This document shows positions 10,761 through 20,868 of a stretch of DNA of 64,000 bases, piece after piece. The DNA comes from Adiantum capillus-veneris (Eukaryota > Streptophyta > Polypodiopsida > Polypodiales > Pteridaceae), in contig CM043958.1 of the NCBI GenBank assembly GCA_014529385.2, positions 121,428,817 to 121,492,816 of the forward strand, read 5' to 3'. Under the pieces are notes generated by a model. The model had not been told where the DNA came from. It saw only the letters and a list, made by a program, of their open reading frames with translations, and did no database searches. Made by a program: the position numbers and the translations under genes. The stretch's first letter is position 1. Every line of letters begins with the position of its first letter.

Positions 10761-12110
10761 AGTTATCCAATTTTCTCAAGGGGTTTCAAGATGTTTTTAT
10801 TCACGACATCCCTTGTGAGTTACCTCCTAAACGAGGTAATGATGACCATGCAATTGAACTTCTTCCAGGAAGTTCACCGCCTAACAAACCTCCTTATAGA
10901 GTTTCTCAAGCTCAACAAGAGGAGATTATGCGGCAAGTGCATGAGTTAATTGAGAAGGGCATGGTTAGGCCTAGCTGATCTCCATTTTGCTCACCTGTGC
11001 TATTAGTGCAAAAGAAAGACGGCACATATCGTATGTGTGTCGACTATAGAGCACTAAATAGGATCACTATCAAGAATAGGTTTCCCGTTCCACGGGTAGA
11101 AGACCTATTTGATAAGCTACAAGGATCGACCTACTTCAATAGGATTGACCTAAAAAATGGCTATCATCAAATAAGGATAGTTGATCAAGACATTGTAAAG
11201 ACCGCATTTCGCACCACATTTGGTCTTTATGAATACATTGTCATGCCTTTTGGCTTGACCAATGCACTAGCCACATTCAACCGCTTGATGGAGAAGCTGT
11301 TCAGGCCTCATCGAACCTTCACTTGAGTGTTCTTGATCTACTCTAATTCATTAGACAAACACAAGCAACACCTGCAGGTAATATTTCAAGTTTTGAGAGA
11401 ATAAACTTTATGTTAATCGAAAGAAAAGTGAAATTTTCTTGCAAGAGATTCAGTATCTAGGTCACATTATCTCTCAAGATGGCATCCAAATGGATCCATC
11501 AAAGTTAGAGGTAATAAAAGGATGGCCTAAACCAAGGAATCTTCATGAACTAAGAAGCTTTATAGGTATGTGTGCATACTATAGACGCTTCATAGAAAAG
11601 TTCTCACAAATTGCAGGACCATTACATGACCTAACAAAGAAAAGTGTTAGGTATACATGGTCTGCTAAGGAGAACAATGCTTTCGAAAAGCTTAAAGAAA
11701 AGCTTATCTCTCAACCTGTGCTTACACTACCGGATCTCTCAAAACCATTTGAGGTCCAATGTGATGCTTGTGGTGATTGCCTTGGGGCTGTTTTGCTCCA
11801 AGAAGGGCACGCCATAGGCTATGAGAGTCGAAGGCTCGACCCTGTGTAGCAAGCTCTAGGCATATACGAAAAAGAACTCCTTGCAGTTCTACATGCCTTA
11901 GACTCATGGAAGCACTATTTATTGGGGACTCCTTTCATTCTGCGAACGGATCACCAAAGTCTTAAGTACTTCATGACACAGACCAAGCTCTCCGACAAAC
12001 AAATGAGGTGGGCAAATTTCCTTTCGCAATTTCATTTTCATATTGCTCACATTCCTGGCAAGCATAATCAAGTAGCCGATGCACTCTCAAGACGACCGAG
12101 AGTGACTGCG
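10761..12110 (+). pseudogene. Chromovirus RT and RNase H, catalytic box deleted
   Basis: The RT starts with the PPYRVSQAQQEEI region. A TGA at 10976-10978 replaces the expected Trp codon (WSPF), then [19 protein letters not shown] and [20 protein letters not shown] follow. At about 11325-11340 the reading goes from TFT through a TGA to FLIYSNSLDKHKQHLQ. Compared with the old copy, the FDDI catalytic Asp pair has been removed by a deletion of about 12 bases. The RNase H region (11700-12110) includes FEVQCDACGDCLGAVLLQEG, a stop near 11847, FILRTDHQSLKYFM and HIPGKHNQVADALSRR. The RT would be inactive. Confidence 0.9.
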
Positions 12111-13366
12111 GTTTCCATAGCAACTCACAATGATCTATCTTCAATGATAGAAGAGTATGCTATTGATCCCGATTTTAGAGATGTGATTTCAGCCCTTGCA
12201 TTAGGGAAGAAAGAAGAACCATTTATTTTACAAGATGGTTATCTTCTCTATGGCAATAGACTATGCGTTACTAACTCACTACGTGAGAAAGTAATGTATG
12301 AATCTCATGCTCCCCCATATGCGGGGCATAGAGGGAGTCAGTCTACCTTAAAGGGAATTGAAACATATTTCTATTGGCCTACCATGAAAGTGAACATACA
12401 AGAGTATGTTTCCAAATGTGTGGTATGTCAAAAGACAAAATTTGATAGAGGGAAGCAACCTGGATTGCTTCAACCCTTGCCAATCCCTAATTCACCTTGG
12501 GAGAGCATATCCATGGATTTTATCTTTGGATTGCCTAAGTCTATCCATGGGAATACGGGGATATGGACGATAGTAGACAGGTTCAGTAAACAAGCTCATT
12601 TTATACCTGTCAAAAAGACTATCAAAGCCCATCAAATGGCAACCCTCTTCATTTCACAAATTTTCAAGTACCATGGCTTGCCAATGTCCATAGTGTCGGA
12701 TAGAGATCCTAGAATGACCAGTAATTTCTGGAAGGGTGTCTTTGAGAATTTAGGAACAAGGCTAAACTTCTCTTCGGCCTATCATCCACAAACTGATGGC
12801 CAAAGTGAAATAGCTAACCTAACCATTCTCGATCTACTAAAAGCCTATGTAACGGAAGTAGATCAAAGATCCCAATGGGAGAAGTACTTACCCTTAGTAG
12901 AGTATGCTTACAATAACACTGTACATAATTCCACAGGAAAAGCACCTTTCGAGGTAATAGAGGGAAGATCAAAAAGTCCCTTGCTACTTAAGGTACATGG
13001 GAAGATCTTCGCTGCAGATGAGTATAGCCGAGACCTACAAGAATCTTTCCAAAAGATTAAGGATGCTATCTCTATCTCATAGCAAAGGCAAAAGGCTGCT
13101 GCTAACAAGCACAGAAGAGCCCTAGCCTTTAAAGAAAACGATTGGGTCTTGTTAAAGTTTCCCAAGGCTCTATTAAGGCACACGACGGGCAAGAATCCTA
13201 CGGGCCACCAAAAGTAATATGCTAAACTAGCAAAAAGGTACTATGGTCCCTTCCAGATTCTTAGGCCAATCAATGAGATGGCCTATCAACTTAAGTTGCC
13301 CAATCATTGGCTCATACACAATGCTTTTCATGTGAGCCTATTAAAGCCTTACAAAGGAGAGCCTTG
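12111..13366 (+). pseudogene. Chromovirus integrase, cut by the CACTA insertion
   Basis: This continues the RNase H frame without a break to 13082. The H2C2 region spans about 12300-12430 (HAPPYAGHRG to CVVCQKTKFD). The core has SPWESISMDFIFGLPKS, IVSDRDPRMTSNFW and AYHPQTDGQSEIANLTILDL, so the D,D,E catalytic set is present. After a TAG at 13080-13082 (SISIS, stop, QRQKAAANKHRRAL) the C-terminal region continues to [16 protein letters not shown] and is interrupted at 13367 by the CACTA end. Coding resumes beyond it at 18626. Confidence 0.9.
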
Positions 13367-13380
13367 CACTACGAGGGGCT
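13367..13380. repeat. CACTA terminal inverted repeat, left
   Basis: CACTACGAGGGGCT. Its partner is at 18612-18625. Confidence 0.85.
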
Positions 13381-13502
13381 ACCTCTATGACGTACCACCA
13401 GTTTGATGTAGACTTTGTAGGATGAAATACTACCTGCCAGAGCCACATAACTTACATGAGAGCTTTCAAGCACATAACTTGTAAAAGGGGGATGTTAACT
13501 AT

Positions 13503-16500
13503 TTATATACTTACTTGTTCACAATGCTCGGGTAGTACGAAAGTGTCTCTTAGGTCAGTCCATTTCTTAGTAGAATCCACCTCAAGAAAACCAGACTCTC
13601 CTCTACGCACAGTAGCGTTTCGACCCTCCATGATTATCTTGAACCATTGCACGTCGAACAAGTCGACAAAAAATCCTCTGTAATCGATCCTCAAAATCTC
13701 TTGCAGCGTGCCGAAGTAAGTGAGTTCCGCCACCACGGGATCTGCATCAGAGGAACGTCGTCGACTAGACTGTTCAAATTTTGCCATGATTCCACAATCT
13801 TGAGTAAAACGCTTTTTGTCGATTCGTTCCACCCTAAAATGTCGACCTTTACACCATGCTGCTGTGTATGACTTATACTACAACGAACAAAGATTATGAG
13901 TGGCCGTTCAAACGTTTATAAATAAAGTCACTTGCTAGTCGTACATTGCAAACTTACCTTGGTCGCGCAACCCCGAGAGTACTCCCACTCTTCTTCAGTC
14001 ACTTCGTCACCGCATTGTTGTGCACTTTTCAATTGGTTGTGCAACCATCTTAAGCTCATGAAGGTTGGTAGGCTCTCCAGAACCGCTGGATAGTGCATCG
14101 GTGGTCGTCTTCCCCGTCTCCACTCGATTCGTGCCCTTTGTCGCTCTTGCTTTGCATCCTCATATTGTGAAATCCACTTTTGCATCACTGGATTGTGAAG
14201 CATGCAAAATCGGTTGATTTTAGCCTCTAGATCTTCCGTCATCTTCTTCTCAACACCGAGATTGCACATGACAATCCCAGATATGCGCTCATCATCTATG
14301 GTTCGCCATAGCGTGTCCCGGGATTTATCAAATCCGTCTAGCCACTCTCCAATGTACACTAGGGACTCTGATACCAACCAACCTTCTGCCATGCTACCCT
14401 CCGGACGTGCCTTTTGACGCACATATCCCTTAAGCGTTTTCATGAAACGCTCTAAGAAGAACATCCATCTGGAATGAACTGTGCCAGCTATTTCCACCTC
14501 ATCAACTATGTGAATAAGAAGATGCACCTGAATGGTTAGCATTGTAGTAGGAAAATGTTTCTCAAACATGCACACAAGCTCCGCAGCATTTAGTTTGGCG
14601 AATGGTATGGAGTCTACGTCGATCTCCTTTTGTGAGATCCATTGCACCAGCTTTGCAAGTTTGTAGATTGTGTTACGGATGTCGAGAGACAAACATCCCT
14701 CAATGGCAACCGGTAAAATAAACTGTAAAGTATGTGCAGCAATGATATTAAAGTCCACATTTTATGCAATGATATTAAAGTCCACTATGAACGTACCTGA
14801 CACATTTTATGCCAATCATGTGACTTCAAACCGGTAAGCTTTCCTTCTTTAGTAAAACACGTTCGGAGCGAGTGCATTATGCCAGTGGGGGTCCGCAAAG
14901 ATCGAATGGCCTCTTTTACTTTGCGTTCTTGGGCTCCTGTGAAAATCCATGGTGCTTTAGGAAGTTTTATCGATCCATCAGACGCTGTTTGCGGCCAATA
15001 TTGCTCCATACGATCCACATTTCTAAGGTCAACTCTGGCTCCCAAAGTATCTTTCTTGCCGGTCAAATGGTCCCATAGTAGATTACCCACATTCTTGAAT
15101 ATGTGCATTGGATCGAGCAAGTGATTGATCACGAGTCGGGGCCAGTATGGTAACTCGTACCATAGAGATAGTCTCTTCATCCCTGGAGGCAATCCGTCAT
15201 CGCACATCTCCTTCTGCTCTAACCATGCTTGTGCAGACATCCTTGGTGGCTCTCTTCCCAAAAAGCCGTCGCGTAACACATGATTCTCCGAAAGATACGC
15301 TTGATGACCTTCGTAGATTTGCTTCTTCAGTGAGGGTGCCCTACGTGCATTCAGTCTAGGTCCACATGTGACACATGCTCTGTATCCGCTTGTTTGAAGC
15401 CCTGCATGTATACACATGATAATAGATCAACTATGGGGAAAAACAAGATTTACAGTGTCTGAGAGAGGAGTGTCAATAGATCACCTGAGCATTCTGTTAG
15501 CCCGGGATAGTCATGCATGGTCCACATTAGAATACCTCTGATCAAAGCATTCCGTCGTCCTGTGTGTCGGCTCATATCCACCACCTCTATGCCAATCCAC
15601 AATTGTTGTAGCTCTTCCAATAGTGGACGAAGATACACATCCATATTCCCCACTTTATATCGCCCTGGCACAATCAAGCTTAGCCATAGGTGCCCCTTCT
15701 TCGTAGTCAACCACGGGGGAATGTTGTAGTTGACGATGACAACGGGCCATACACTGTAAGATGTTGATCTTTGACCAAATGGATTTACGCCATCCATAGC
15801 CAGGCCTAAGCGCAAATTTCGAGCTTCCCTGGCAAGATCCGACCATGTTCCATCTATATGTTTCCAGGCTGCGCAATCTGCAGGAATTCGTAGCACACCA
15901 TCCGAAGATTTATTCTCCTCATGCCATGATGCTAGGGCGGCCATGGACTTACATTCGAAGAAATGCTTGATGCGAGGAAGCAAAGGAAAATGTCGCAAAA
16001 CCTTTTGTGGAATTTTTGTCCCGTGGAGATCTACTCGATATCTTTCGGAATCACATTTCGGACACTTCTCCATGTCTGTGTATTCCCCTATGAAAAGAAT
16101 GCAGTCATTAGGACAAGCGTGGATAGAATTGTAATCCATCCCCAAGTTTCGCAAAATCTTTCTTGCTTCATCTCGGGAATCTGGCATCACATTGTCAGCT
16201 GGTAGAATGTGCTCTTTCAGCAATCTACACAACATAAAAATATGATACAGTCGTGTAAAAATCTATCAGATCATTATACACCATGAGTTCTATTAAAGTA
16301 AACTAATTGTAATAGATCACCTGAAAAGCGCTGTGACGCTAGTGTCACTCCATCCAAACTTTGCCTGCATGTTGAGAAGAACCAGGAGTGCTTTCAATCT
16401 AGACATACGTGCTCCATTATACAATGATGTATCGGCTTCACTTTTCATATCATCATAGATAAGCCTTTCTGAATCCATGATCGTCTCGATCATTTCATCA

Positions 16501-16853
16501 ATCTCGGGCTCAAACATTGCCTCGTTGGGAATGTGCTCTGCATGATCATCCCCCGAGCTGTCAGAGGCTACATCTTGTGGCCTCACATATGCTGCTTGAC
16601 CAAAGCGCCTGCGAATACGTCTATTGGGTTGCAAGATTGCTGCTTGTTGGCCAGCGTCAGAGTCCGACGAGTTATAATTGGCAACAACTTGATCTATAAT
16701 AGATGGATCGAACTCGCCAAATTCACGAACGTGCTGCAAAGAAACACGTCTTGTCCGTCGCACAGCATGCTTGCATTGATTACAAGGACATAAGACCCTC
16801 GTTGAGAGATAGGTGTTTCGGTTGGACGGTCCCACATCCTCGTCGCTACTCAT
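13503..16853 (-). CDS. CACTA transposase (tnp2 family), five predicted exons
   Basis: This protein would bind and cut the CACTA ends in the nucleus. Predicted exons on the minus strand are 16853-16321, 16224-15485, 15401-14798, 14726-13958 and about 13857-13503. The introns are short with GT...AG ends (GCTCAG|GTGATC, TTTCAG|GTGATC, ACCAAG|GTAAGT). Exon 1 has a transposase-associated Cys/His region (LCPCNQCKHAV). Exons 2-3 give the tnp2 domain (MEKCPKCDSERYRVD; NHLLDPMHIFKNVGNLLWDH). Exon 4 has the DUF4218-like region (HFPTTMLTIQVHLLIHI; MKTLKGYVRQKARPEGS). Exon 5 has a DUF4216-like end (FVDLFDVQWFKI; FVLPEHCEQV). All exon frames are open, about 1000 residues in total, so it may be functional. 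Exon limits are inferred. Confidence 0.85.
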
Positions 16854-16915
16854 AATGAGGATAAAAAACTTATAACCTAGACAACAAATTTAATATTCTA
16901 TTGGCATTCTTCGTC

Positions 16916-16917
<2 letters not shown>

Positions 16918-16957
<40 letters not shown>
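16918..16957. repeat. (CT)n microsatellite
   Basis: About 19 CT units, just upstream of the transposase start on its coding strand, where it reads (AG)n. It lies in the probable promoter or 5' untranslated region of the transposase. Confidence 0.9.
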
Positions 16958-16959
<2 letters not shown>

Positions 16960-17272
16960 ACCTCACATTCTCTAGTCATGTCCAATCCCCGCACACCTCG
17001 GTCTAGAGGTGCACGGAGATCAGAACCACCGGGTTATAATCTCGTCTTTATTGGTCAATACCTATATTTGTGGGTACAAGAAATCTAGACACCCACGTCT
17101 ACATGATACTGCATGTAGTGGACAAAATCCCTTTGCCTCTTCTCTAGCTGTAGCACTTCACTTCATCTTAACATCTTTTCACAGTAGATCTTTTCACTGT
17201 TCGTCTAACTCTAAACCCTAAACCGTAAGTAATTCTTGCGTGGACTCGATCTAACGTAAATAAGCGTAAATC

Positions 17273-17328
17273 TAAATAAACGTAAATCTAACTAAAAATA
17301 AAGCTAAATCTAATTTAACGTAAGTCTA
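17273..17328. repeat. Direct repeat flanking the HMA fragment, left copy
   Basis: A 56-bp block starting TAAATAAACGTAAATCTA. It recurs at 17576-17631 with about four mismatches. The pair brackets the captured gene fragment. Confidence 0.8.
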
Positions 17329-17343
17329 ATGACTAGAGGTTGT

Positions 17344-17542
17344 CTAGATGGTCATTGTGTCGGGGATGTAGTGACTCTTGCCGCCCTGAAGATCCACCTT
17401 CTTCCCTATCTTCTGAAGACATTTCACCAGTACTTTTGGATCGACGGAGCCCACTATGAGTGAAGGCAGCAATACCCTATATTCCATTGAGGGCTTTCTT
17501 CACCCGCTTCATGCAGGCATCGCAGTCTATGGAGACCCGCAT
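17344..17542 (-). pseudogene. Captured fragment of a heavy-metal-associated (HMA) domain gene
   Basis: On the minus strand from ATG 17542 the frame reads MRVSIDCDACMKRVKKALNG. This is the beta-strand plus CxxC metal-binding loop and first helix of an HMA domain, as in plant HIPP-type metallochaperones. A stop follows after GI. In another frame the same strand continues VDPKVLVKCLQKIGKKVDLQ, the second half of the domain, and then GGKSHYIPDTMTI and a stop. The part between the halves is short and frameshifted. The fragment is host-derived and flanked by 56-bp direct repeats. I think it was picked up by the CACTA element. It is not functional as it stands. Confidence 0.65.
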
Positions 17543-17575
17543 CTAATCTAATATAACATAAATCTAAATCTAGCT

Positions 17576-17631
17576 TAAATAAACGTAAATCTAGTTAAAA
17601 ATAAACCTAAATCTAATTTAATGTAAGTCTA
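17576..17631. repeat. Direct repeat flanking the HMA fragment, right copy
   Basis: Partner of 17273-17328, about 52 of 56 bases identical by eye. Confidence 0.8.
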
Positions 17632-17878
17632 CATATAACCTAATCTTTAACGTCTTTTAAGATAGTTTCCTACGACGTTATAACTCTCTTCTTCCTGTGT
17701 GTGTGCGCGTGTGTGGATGTGTGTGCCAATAAAAAGAGATAAATGGTATAACCTTTCTATCACCCATGCCAAGTATGATAGATTGATTATGCCATTTCTC
17801 TCTTGAATAATAGGTCTTCAGTTCAACTCCTCGTCGGCTAGATCTTTAGGTCTTTTAATTTTAATTAGTTTCCTACGA

Positions 17879-18112
17879 CGCTCCCTTAGTTTCTCTTTCT
17901 TTCTCTCTCAATGTGTGTGCGTTTTTTTGGATCGTATGCATGTTTTCTTTCTCTTTTCCTCTCTCAATGTGTGCGTTTTTTGTTTATGCATGTTCTCTCT
18001 CTCTTTTCCTCTCTCAATGCGTGCGTTTTTTGTTTATGCATGCTCTCTCTCTCTTTTTCTCTCTCAATGTGTGTGTGCATTCTTTGTTTATGTATGTGTG
18101 TGCGTTTTTGCA

Positions 18113-18164
<52 letters not shown>

Positions 18165-18284
18165 AACACTATATGTGTGTGTGTATGTGTGTGTGTGTGA
18201 GAGAGAGAGCGAGGGAGAGAGAAAGAGGGGAAGGGAACATGAGAATGAGGAGAGGGAAGGAGCATACCTGGCTCTCCTTCCTCT

Positions 18285-18344
<60 letters not shown>

Positions 18345-18345
18345 G

Positions 18346-18384
<39 letters not shown>

Positions 18385-18401
18385 GGGAGAGCGTTACCTG
18401 C
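17879..18401. repeat. Simple-sequence region: TC, GT and GA tracts
   Basis: This contains a degenerate array of a roughly 50-bp unit (CTCTCTCAATGTGTGCGTTTT with TTTATGCATG, four copies from about 17900 to 18090), then pure (TC)n near 18125-18160, (GT)n near 18287-18340 and (GA)n near 18348-18381. The long frames here encode only Cys/Val, Leu/Ser or Arg/Glu runs and are not genes. Confidence 0.9.
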
Positions 18402-18481
18402 TCTTTGCTTGAGGGCGCCGAAAAACTCAGATCTGAGATCTGAGTTTTTGGGCGCGCTCGGTTATTTTTTTTACCCCAGCT

Positions 18482-18611
18482 GGCGTCGCTATGAGCGTCG
18501 CTATAAGCGTCGCTATGAGCGTCGCAAATTTCTTTGTAAATTTGCGACGCTCATAGCGACGCCGGGATTTTTTTTTTTGAGCGTCGCTGTGTGAGCGTCG
18601 CTAATGTGAAG
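18482..18611. repeat. CACTA subterminal repeat region
   Basis: The motif GCGTCGCTATGA or its complement recurs six to eight times, sometimes shortened to GAGCGTCGC. In En/Spm-like elements, repeated short motifs next to the ends are binding sites for element-encoded proteins. That role here is inferred from position and repetition. Confidence 0.75.
18507..18562. repeat. Perfect 25-bp hairpin with 6-base loop
   Basis: The left arm 18507-18531 starts GCGTCGCTATGAGCGTCGC and the right arm 18538-18562 is its exact reverse complement, with the loop CTTTGT. The arms are built from two subterminal motif copies in each direction. Confidence 0.95.
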
Positions 18612-18625
18612 AGCCTCTTGTAGTG
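18612..18625. repeat. CACTA terminal inverted repeat, right
   Basis: AGCCTCTTGTAGTG. It is the complement of the left end with two mismatches. Confidence 0.85.
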
Positions 18626-18838
18626 GAAGACCCACCGGAGATCGAGGACCAAGAGGAGGTACTGCAGCCCGAGTCCATTCTCCGACATGAAGACAAGGTA
18701 TTAAGAGGCTGTAAGACTATCCGACGATATCTTATTAAGTTTAAGAATTATCCTTTCGAAGATGCTAGATGGATGCAAGGCATACAATTAAAGGATAACC
18801 TAAACCTTGTCAATGCTTGCAATGCTTCCCAAGAGTAA
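18626..18838 (+). pseudogene. Chromodomain at the 3' end of pol
   Basis: The reading EDPPEIEDQEEVLQP is the continuation of the integrase tail cut at 13366. It is followed by ILRHEDKVLRGCKTIRRYLI and KFKNYPFEDARWM, a chromodomain-like fold with Tyr/Trp positions where methyl-lysine readers have their aromatic cage. Chromoviruses use this module to direct integration to particular chromatin. The stop is at 18836-18838. The piece is separated from the integrase by the CACTA insertion, so it is now expressed only if the transposon is removed. Confidence 0.8.
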
Positions 18839-19194
18839 GCAAATGTATAAAATGTTAAAAATGAACAAATCTTTTGTCTTATAAGACTCTCTTTTTCTTT
18901 ATTTGTGCACAAAAATGAAGTAGTATGCATGCTTAGATCAAGTTTGCGGAGACGACGTCTCCCAAACACCATGTAGAGCTTGTCACTCTACTATGGAAGA
19001 CTGATAGGACTAATGTGCAGACATGCTTGCGGCAGCCTCAGGCTCTCAAGCGCCAAATGGACTAGTCATCCATTATGGAATGATGTCGTAGGGTAACATA
19101 GGGATCCTCTACCCGCTAAGAAAAGGACTCATGAATATGCTTTATCTTCTCTACACCATAGTCGAGGACGACTATGATTTCAAGAGAGAGGTAA
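18839..19194 (+). other. 3' untranslated region and polypurine tract
   Basis: About 350 bases without a gene. The last bases before the 3' LTR (about 19180-19194, TCAAGAGAGAGGTAA) form the purine-rich tract used to prime plus-strand synthesis. Confidence 0.7.
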
Positions 19195-20785
19195 TGTCAT
19201 AATAACCAATATCTGATTCTCCTAAATGATTTTCTCATATTAAACTGATCATTTAATGTGGGGAAGTGCCAAGGGAGAAAAAGCTAGAATATTGGTTAAG
19301 CTAGCAGACCGGCCACAGTAGGGATCCAAAGGAGGGAAAATAGGGATCCAAAGGGGGGGCCATCTGCAAAAGAGCCATGTGCAACAATGGGCTAAAAAGA
19401 CCCTAAGGTTCAGCCCATTAAGACTTCCAAAATGCTAAGGTTCCAAAATTCAAAGGTTGTGTCCAAAGGTCAACCCTAGGGAAAATTGGATGCTTTGTGT
19501 GTGCCCTAAAAGTCTTTGCACATCCCTACATGGGAGGGGGCGAGCCCCAAAGGTAGGGGATGAGAGAGAAAGCCACACACACACACAGGCTCCCTTTACA
19601 CAAAGGGAATGAGGGACACATGTCAGATCCCTAGGCCAGATGCCCACAAGGTGTGCCCAATTCCTATTGGAAGACCCTTGAAGTGGACCAATGAGAATTA
19701 ATCTAGAGTAAATGTAGTTTAATTAATTTAAAAAACATTTAATAAAAGAAACCAATGAGAATTAAGTCTCCTAGAAGACTATTGGGCAGTCTCCCAAAGG
19801 GTCCAATGAGCATTCAGAAGCCCCATGGCTTGCCTGATTTCTATTGGCCAGGAGACAAAGGGGTCCAATGAGAGTTTAGTTTAATTATTTAATTACCTAA
19901 AGCTCTCACAAAAGGGGAAAGGGGGACACATGTCAGAAGGCTATCACTTATGTTGCTTAATACCTATTGGCTTGACCTGGGGAGGTGCAATGAGGCAAAA
20001 ACCCGACCTAATTAGCAGCTAGGGCTCGCCCAAGAGAGAGAGGGGGGCTCATTTTTGGCTTGGCATTGACACACACACACTCACACTTGACCATGTGTGA
20101 AGGAAGAATACTCTATCTCCTCCCAAGCTTTAATGGAGAGCTCATCACCTACTCCAAGCTTGTGAGATAGAAGCCTACATCAACAATCTCTTGGCATGTG
20201 GATGCAAATCCAACCAAGAGCCAAGCTTCAATGCATGCTCATCTCCTCTACCAAGCTAATTACTAAGCTAAGCTATGCTAATATGAGTGATTATGTGAGG
20301 AGATGTACATCTTTCTCGTAAGATACTCCTTCTTCCTCTCAATCTACTCTCATACCCTGCTAGCTCTCACCATCTTCGAAGGTGTGTGAGGTCTTGGGTC
20401 TGAGAACGGGGATAATTCAAGTTGTGTTTGATCAAGTGTTTTGCTTGGTGTATGAAGCTTCCATCTTCATTGCACTAGCTAGTCTTGAAGGAACACAAAG
20501 AATTGTATTGTACAATGTCTCTCTTGATGGGAGAAACCATAATACAAAGCCTTTTGGAGGGGGGACCGGCTCCATGCAAATCCGGTCCTCAACTGTTGTC
20601 AATAGCTCAATTTCTCTCTCTTTTGAAAGTATTGTCGATGCTATCTAACTAGGCGTTATGCTTTTTGTTGCTCTCTCCACCCAAGCACTCTTGTAATTCT
20701 CATTAGGAATCTATTCTAATGAAATGCCCACTATGTTCATGCTAATTTCCGCTACACATAAGTTATTAGGCCATTAAATGTTACA
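19195..20785 (+). repeat. 3' LTR of the young chromovirus
   Basis: Partner of 6652-8244, ending GTTACA directly before the CTAGT duplication at 20786-20790. Differences by eye include GGGAACC/GGGGGCC, GGTCG/GGTCC, ATAGTTC/ATAATTC and a CA-repeat length change. Confidence 0.95.
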
Positions 20786-20790
20786 CTAGT

Positions 20791-20868
20791 AACAAAATAT
20801 TTGACAAACACGGGGGCATCATCATTAGCAACTTCATGTGCGAAATCAAAGTTATGAATGTTCCTTGT
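20791..20868 (-). pseudogene. Start of gag of the old chromovirus
   Basis: The minus strand reads NFDFAHE-like residues, matching the young element's gag at about 8694-8765. It stops at the insertion site and continues at 6651. Upstream it joins directly to LTR sequence, so the leader and primer site have been deleted. Confidence 0.8.

Larger units (their letters stand above)
13367..18625 (-). mobile_element. CACTA (En/Spm) DNA transposon, 5.26 kb
   Basis: It begins CACTACGAGGGGCT and ends AGCCTCTTGTAGTG. These are inverted repeats matching at 12 of 14 positions. Inside are a tnp2-type transposase on the minus strand, simple repeats, a captured HMA gene fragment and a subterminal region with GCGTCGCTATGA repeats and a long hairpin. 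It lies inside the integrase C-terminal/chromodomain coding region of the young chromovirus. A clean 3-bp target duplication is not visible: the left flank ends TTG and the right begins GAA. Comparison with the sibling element suggests about 18 bases of host coding were lost at the junction. Confidence 0.9.
6652..20785 (+). mobile_element. Young chromovirus (Ty3/gypsy), 14.1 kb including a CACTA insertion
   Basis: A complete element by structure: LTRs of 1593 and 1591 bp with TG...CA ends, perfect CTAGT target duplication, an initiator-Met-type primer site one base after the 5' LTR, gag, protease, RT, RNase H, integrase, chromodomain and a purine tract. By eye the LTRs differ by roughly ten substitutions plus one 2-bp indel, so the insertion is young. 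Without the 5.26 kb CACTA element it would be about 8.9 kb. The coding region has two in-frame stops, frameshifts and a deletion of the RT catalytic box, so this copy cannot move on its own. It sits inside gag of an older relative. Confidence 0.95.

Noticed and set aside
17911-18412. Overlapping long frames rich in Cys, Val, Leu and Ser
   Set aside because: They are translations of TC, GT and GA simple repeats in several frames at once, with no domain.
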